From assembly GCF_009905375.1 (NCBI RefSeq), contig NC_133657.1, positions 65,660,219 to 65,724,218 of the forward strand: 64,000 nt of DNA. Reading direction: 5' to 3'. Positions 62,071 to 64,000 of the stretch are shown here, piece after piece (position 1 is the stretch's first letter; each line of letters begins with the position of its first letter). The notes beneath the pieces are model-generated. The model was not told the DNA's origin and ran no database searches. It worked only from the letters and a program-made list of their open reading frames with translations. Made by a program: the position numbers and the translations under genes. Origin of the DNA: Apium graveolens. Taxonomy: Eukaryota > Streptophyta > Magnoliopsida > Apiales > Apiaceae.

Positions 62071-62717
62071 GAGAAAAAGTGAGAAATAAATTTGCCTGTA
62101 TGGTGTTTGACAAAATGTCTGTATGAAAAAAAACGTCAGGAGATGAGATAGAATAGAAGTAAAGAAAAGAGAGATAAAGTTTGAAAGTAAATAAAAGATT
62201 TTACAATCTTCTCTCTCTTTTACTTATACATGGTAGAGAAAGTAACCGTTGGACACCTGTCAGACATGCAGCAGTAAAGAATAATTAATGGGCACGGGAA
62301 AACGGTAATCATTACTTATCACATGCAGTTTTTCAAGGAAAAACCGTTCCACTTACCAAGTAATCCCATTAATTAAGGTAGTTCAGTTTTAATTTAAAAT
62401 TTAAACTGTTCCCACTTAAAAAATTATTTTTACTGCGAGACCAATATTCTGTATAAATACACTAAGTGAGAGAATGACCAAAAAAAATAAATCAATTAAA
62501 CAGGTACTGCCACGTCAGAATCAGAACTTGATTTGTATCAGATATAAAACGGTCATTAGAATATGGGTAAATCAGGATTTAAAAATGCATCAGAATTTCA
62601 AACGACTCAGAGACAAAATCTTGCAAAAATAGAAAATTTCATTAATATATTGAGAAAATACATTCATGAAATTTAAATTACAGCACAAAATTACAAGATT
62701 GTCCTAAGCTACAAATC
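62071..62717 (-). other. D: spacer between small ORF and extra ORF
   Basis: No gene. Just upstream of the large ORF the minus strand is pyrimidine-rich with a weak TATA-like TGTATAAGTAAAAG about 150 bases before the ATG. Several TCAGAA words occur near 62515-62600. Confidence 0.5.
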
Positions 62718-62987
62718 CTATTTCTTCTTCCTACTTTCAACAAAAAGAACAGTGAGACGAATGATTCGTTCCTGCTGTCGAAGAGCTTCCAACCATTCTT
62801 CTTCCAGTCGCTCAACATGGCGATGGTAATCCATATAAAAGAACAAGAGGTCTGTCAGAACCTCTTGGGGAACTGAGTCCCAAACCTCATCAGAAATGGC
62901 AGTAACATGCCATTCCTGCTGCCATTCTGGACAGCTCATGGTGAGAGAGAAAGTTTCATAGTTCAGAGCTAAGTTGTAATTAACCAT
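62718..62987 (-). CDS. D: small 89-codon ORF with its own TATA box
   Basis: It starts MVNYNLALNYETFSLTMSC and is intact, with a tryptophan-rich first half (PEWQQEWH, EVWDSV), a Glu/Arg-rich helical segment (RLEEEWLEALRQQERI) and a basic end (SRKKK). Upstream is a strong TATA (63067-63074), and the roughly 50-70 bases before the ATG look like a short leader. I recognise no family. Unlike the neighbouring ORF it has no stops. It may be a real small gene of the element, or chance; its length is modest. Confidence 0.5.
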   Translation of the reverse strand: MVNYNLALNYETFSLTMSCPEWQQEWHVTAISDEVWDSVPQEVLTDLLFFYMDYHRHVERLEEEWLEALRQQERIIRLTVLFVESRKKK

Positions 62988-63066
62988 GATTGTGATGAGT
63001 GAAGAAGAAATGAGTTTGAGAGTTCGAGTGTAAATGAGAGATGTACTGGCTGGAATGAAGTGTTGG

Positions 63067-63074
63067 TTTATATA
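63067..63074 (-). promoter_or_regulatory. D: putative internal promoter TATA box
   Basis: The minus strand reads CCTATATAAACC, about 80 bases before the ATG of the small ORF, a normal plant spacing for TATA, start site and leader. Confidence 0.5.
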
Positions 63075-63299
63075 GGCAATAGAATTCCAGGAGACGTAAG
63101 GGAAATTTAATGCTGACAGGTAGAAATAATTCTACCTCGTCTCCCTAGACTGAGGAGAATAAGAACAGCCATTGGAAGTGTAAAATAGGGTTTAATGCGC
63201 ACAAGAAACAAGTAAACATTACTGTGCATGGACGTATACCACTAACCCTAAGTGTATTGACTGTTAATACCTCACCCGAACATATTCTAATTTAAAATA

Positions 63300-63560
63300 A
63301 GACTGTTTCAGATTTTAACCACAAATAAGTCAAGTAAAGGATCAGAATTTAATATCAGCACTTAGACTTATATCAGAACTTAACAGTCATCAGAACATGA
63401 TTTCTTAACTCGAAAAATGAATGCCTATTTCTACAATTCTTCACACAAATTCTGATTTCGGTTCTTCAGAACTTAATCATCAGAACTTCCATCATAACTT
63501 GTCCTTAGAATTTATGCAATCTGACACATAAACTGTTCATCTAAAACAATATTGATCACC
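63300..63560 (-). repeat. D: spacer motif cluster shared with the LTR
   Basis: Repeated ATCAGAACTT(A/C)-type words (63356, 63372, 63388, 63466, 63478 region) and CAGCACTTA. Their complement TAAGTTCTGA is in the LTR at 57953-58056. They lie upstream, on the minus strand, of the small ORF's TATA box. Confidence 0.7.
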
Positions 63561-64000
63561 ACGGTAATTTTCAGCATTCATATGTAGTGTAAGTGTGTGC
63601 ATTAAGCTAAATATCAGACAAAGAGTAAAGTCTGATTCACTTCAGTACATCTTAGAAATAAGGCATAACTAAGAACTTTACTTAAAATCTGTCATTATTC
63701 TGAAGCCTACCATTGAATGAGTTCATGCATGAGTCCACCTCAACTGTTTTGTGCTTATTTTATGCATCTTTTGAAATTCCATTTTACAGTGGCTTCTTAG
63801 TATAAGTGAGTCACGACTGCTTATCAGAATTTATGCTATTATCAGAGTATTTCTCCAGTAATCATAGAGTGTGAAAAGTCACCAAGAAAAATAATTATTT
63901 GTTTTTCTGATGCATATTACTTAATACCAGCAATACACTTGGGTCGTCCCTTCCACATTTTTACTCTAGATCTCAAAGGAGTACCTGATTTTTATTCCTT
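63561..64000 (-). other. D: spacer running off the window
   Basis: AT-rich with scattered TCAGAA words. No pol sequence is recognised within the window. Confidence 0.5.

Larger units (their letters stand above)
57518..64000 (-). mobile_element. Element D: Ty1/Copia-type element with extra 3' ORF, partial
   Basis: On the minus strand the visible order is spacer, small ORF, large extra ORF, PPT and 3' LTR; pol and the 5' LTR lie beyond 64000. The LTR ends (CAACCCCCTTCTACA and GACCTAACA) and PPT resemble those of C, and the extra ORF is homologous to that of C. Membership in the Sirevirus-like Copia group follows from that similarity only. It inserted into the LTR of F; TAATT (57513-57517) is the expected left TSD. 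Confidence 0.8.

Noticed and set aside
1..64000. Host protein-coding, tRNA or rRNA genes
   Set aside because: None recognised on either strand; every stretch that reads as protein fits a retroelement or is a short chance ORF.

Overview
This window looks like a gene-free, repeat-rich stretch of a flowering-plant nuclear genome, probably a eudicot. It is AT-rich and I recognise no host gene, tRNA or rRNA. Essentially all of it is LTR retrotransposons of the Ty3/Gypsy and Ty1/Copia superfamilies, most of them broken and nested in each other. Boundaries below come from reading TG...CA ends, primer-binding sites (PBS), polypurine tracts (PPT) and 5-bp target-site duplications (TSDs). Lineage names are family resemblances, not database hits.

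Main stack, 1-48941. Element A (Ty3/Gypsy, + strand) enters from the left edge and ends in a 4.1-kb 3' LTR at 44868-48941. It is interrupted by S, a 3.6-kb solo LTR on the minus strand (735-4341, TSD ATAAT), and by T, a Ty3/Gypsy element on the minus strand (7782-44369, TSD TAAGA). T is interrupted by C, a Sirevirus-like Ty1/Copia element on the + strand (11265-36448, TSD CCTAG). C is interrupted inside its extra 3' ORF by B (19939-33686, + strand, TSD TACTT). B belongs to the same family as A, so a family has re-inserted three levels deep inside an older relative. A and B share the same decayed interior and the same odd order, with an RNase H/integrase fragment ahead of gag. This suggests a non-autonomous family moved by helpers.

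Right flank, 48942-64000. A short Copia RT fragment and an LTR fragment are followed by the 3' half of element E (Ty3/Gypsy, + strand, LTR 50500-54602). Then comes the 3' part of an Athila-like element F (+ strand, 54603-57517), with two PPT-like motifs and a 3' LTR cut by element D. D (Copia, minus strand, 57518 to beyond the window) shows a 606-bp LTR, a 1248-codon extra ORF broken only by five TAA/TAG stops, and an intact 89-codon ORF with a convincing TATA box.

The most interesting material is the extra 3' ORF of the two Copia elements. The C and D versions share an N-terminal domain, a Pro/Ser/Thr-rich stretch with a basic cluster, and a coiled-coil-like part. In both elements, a family-specific short motif occurs both in the LTR and again in the spacer ahead of the extra ORF, as if promoter-type sequence had been copied to drive that ORF separately.
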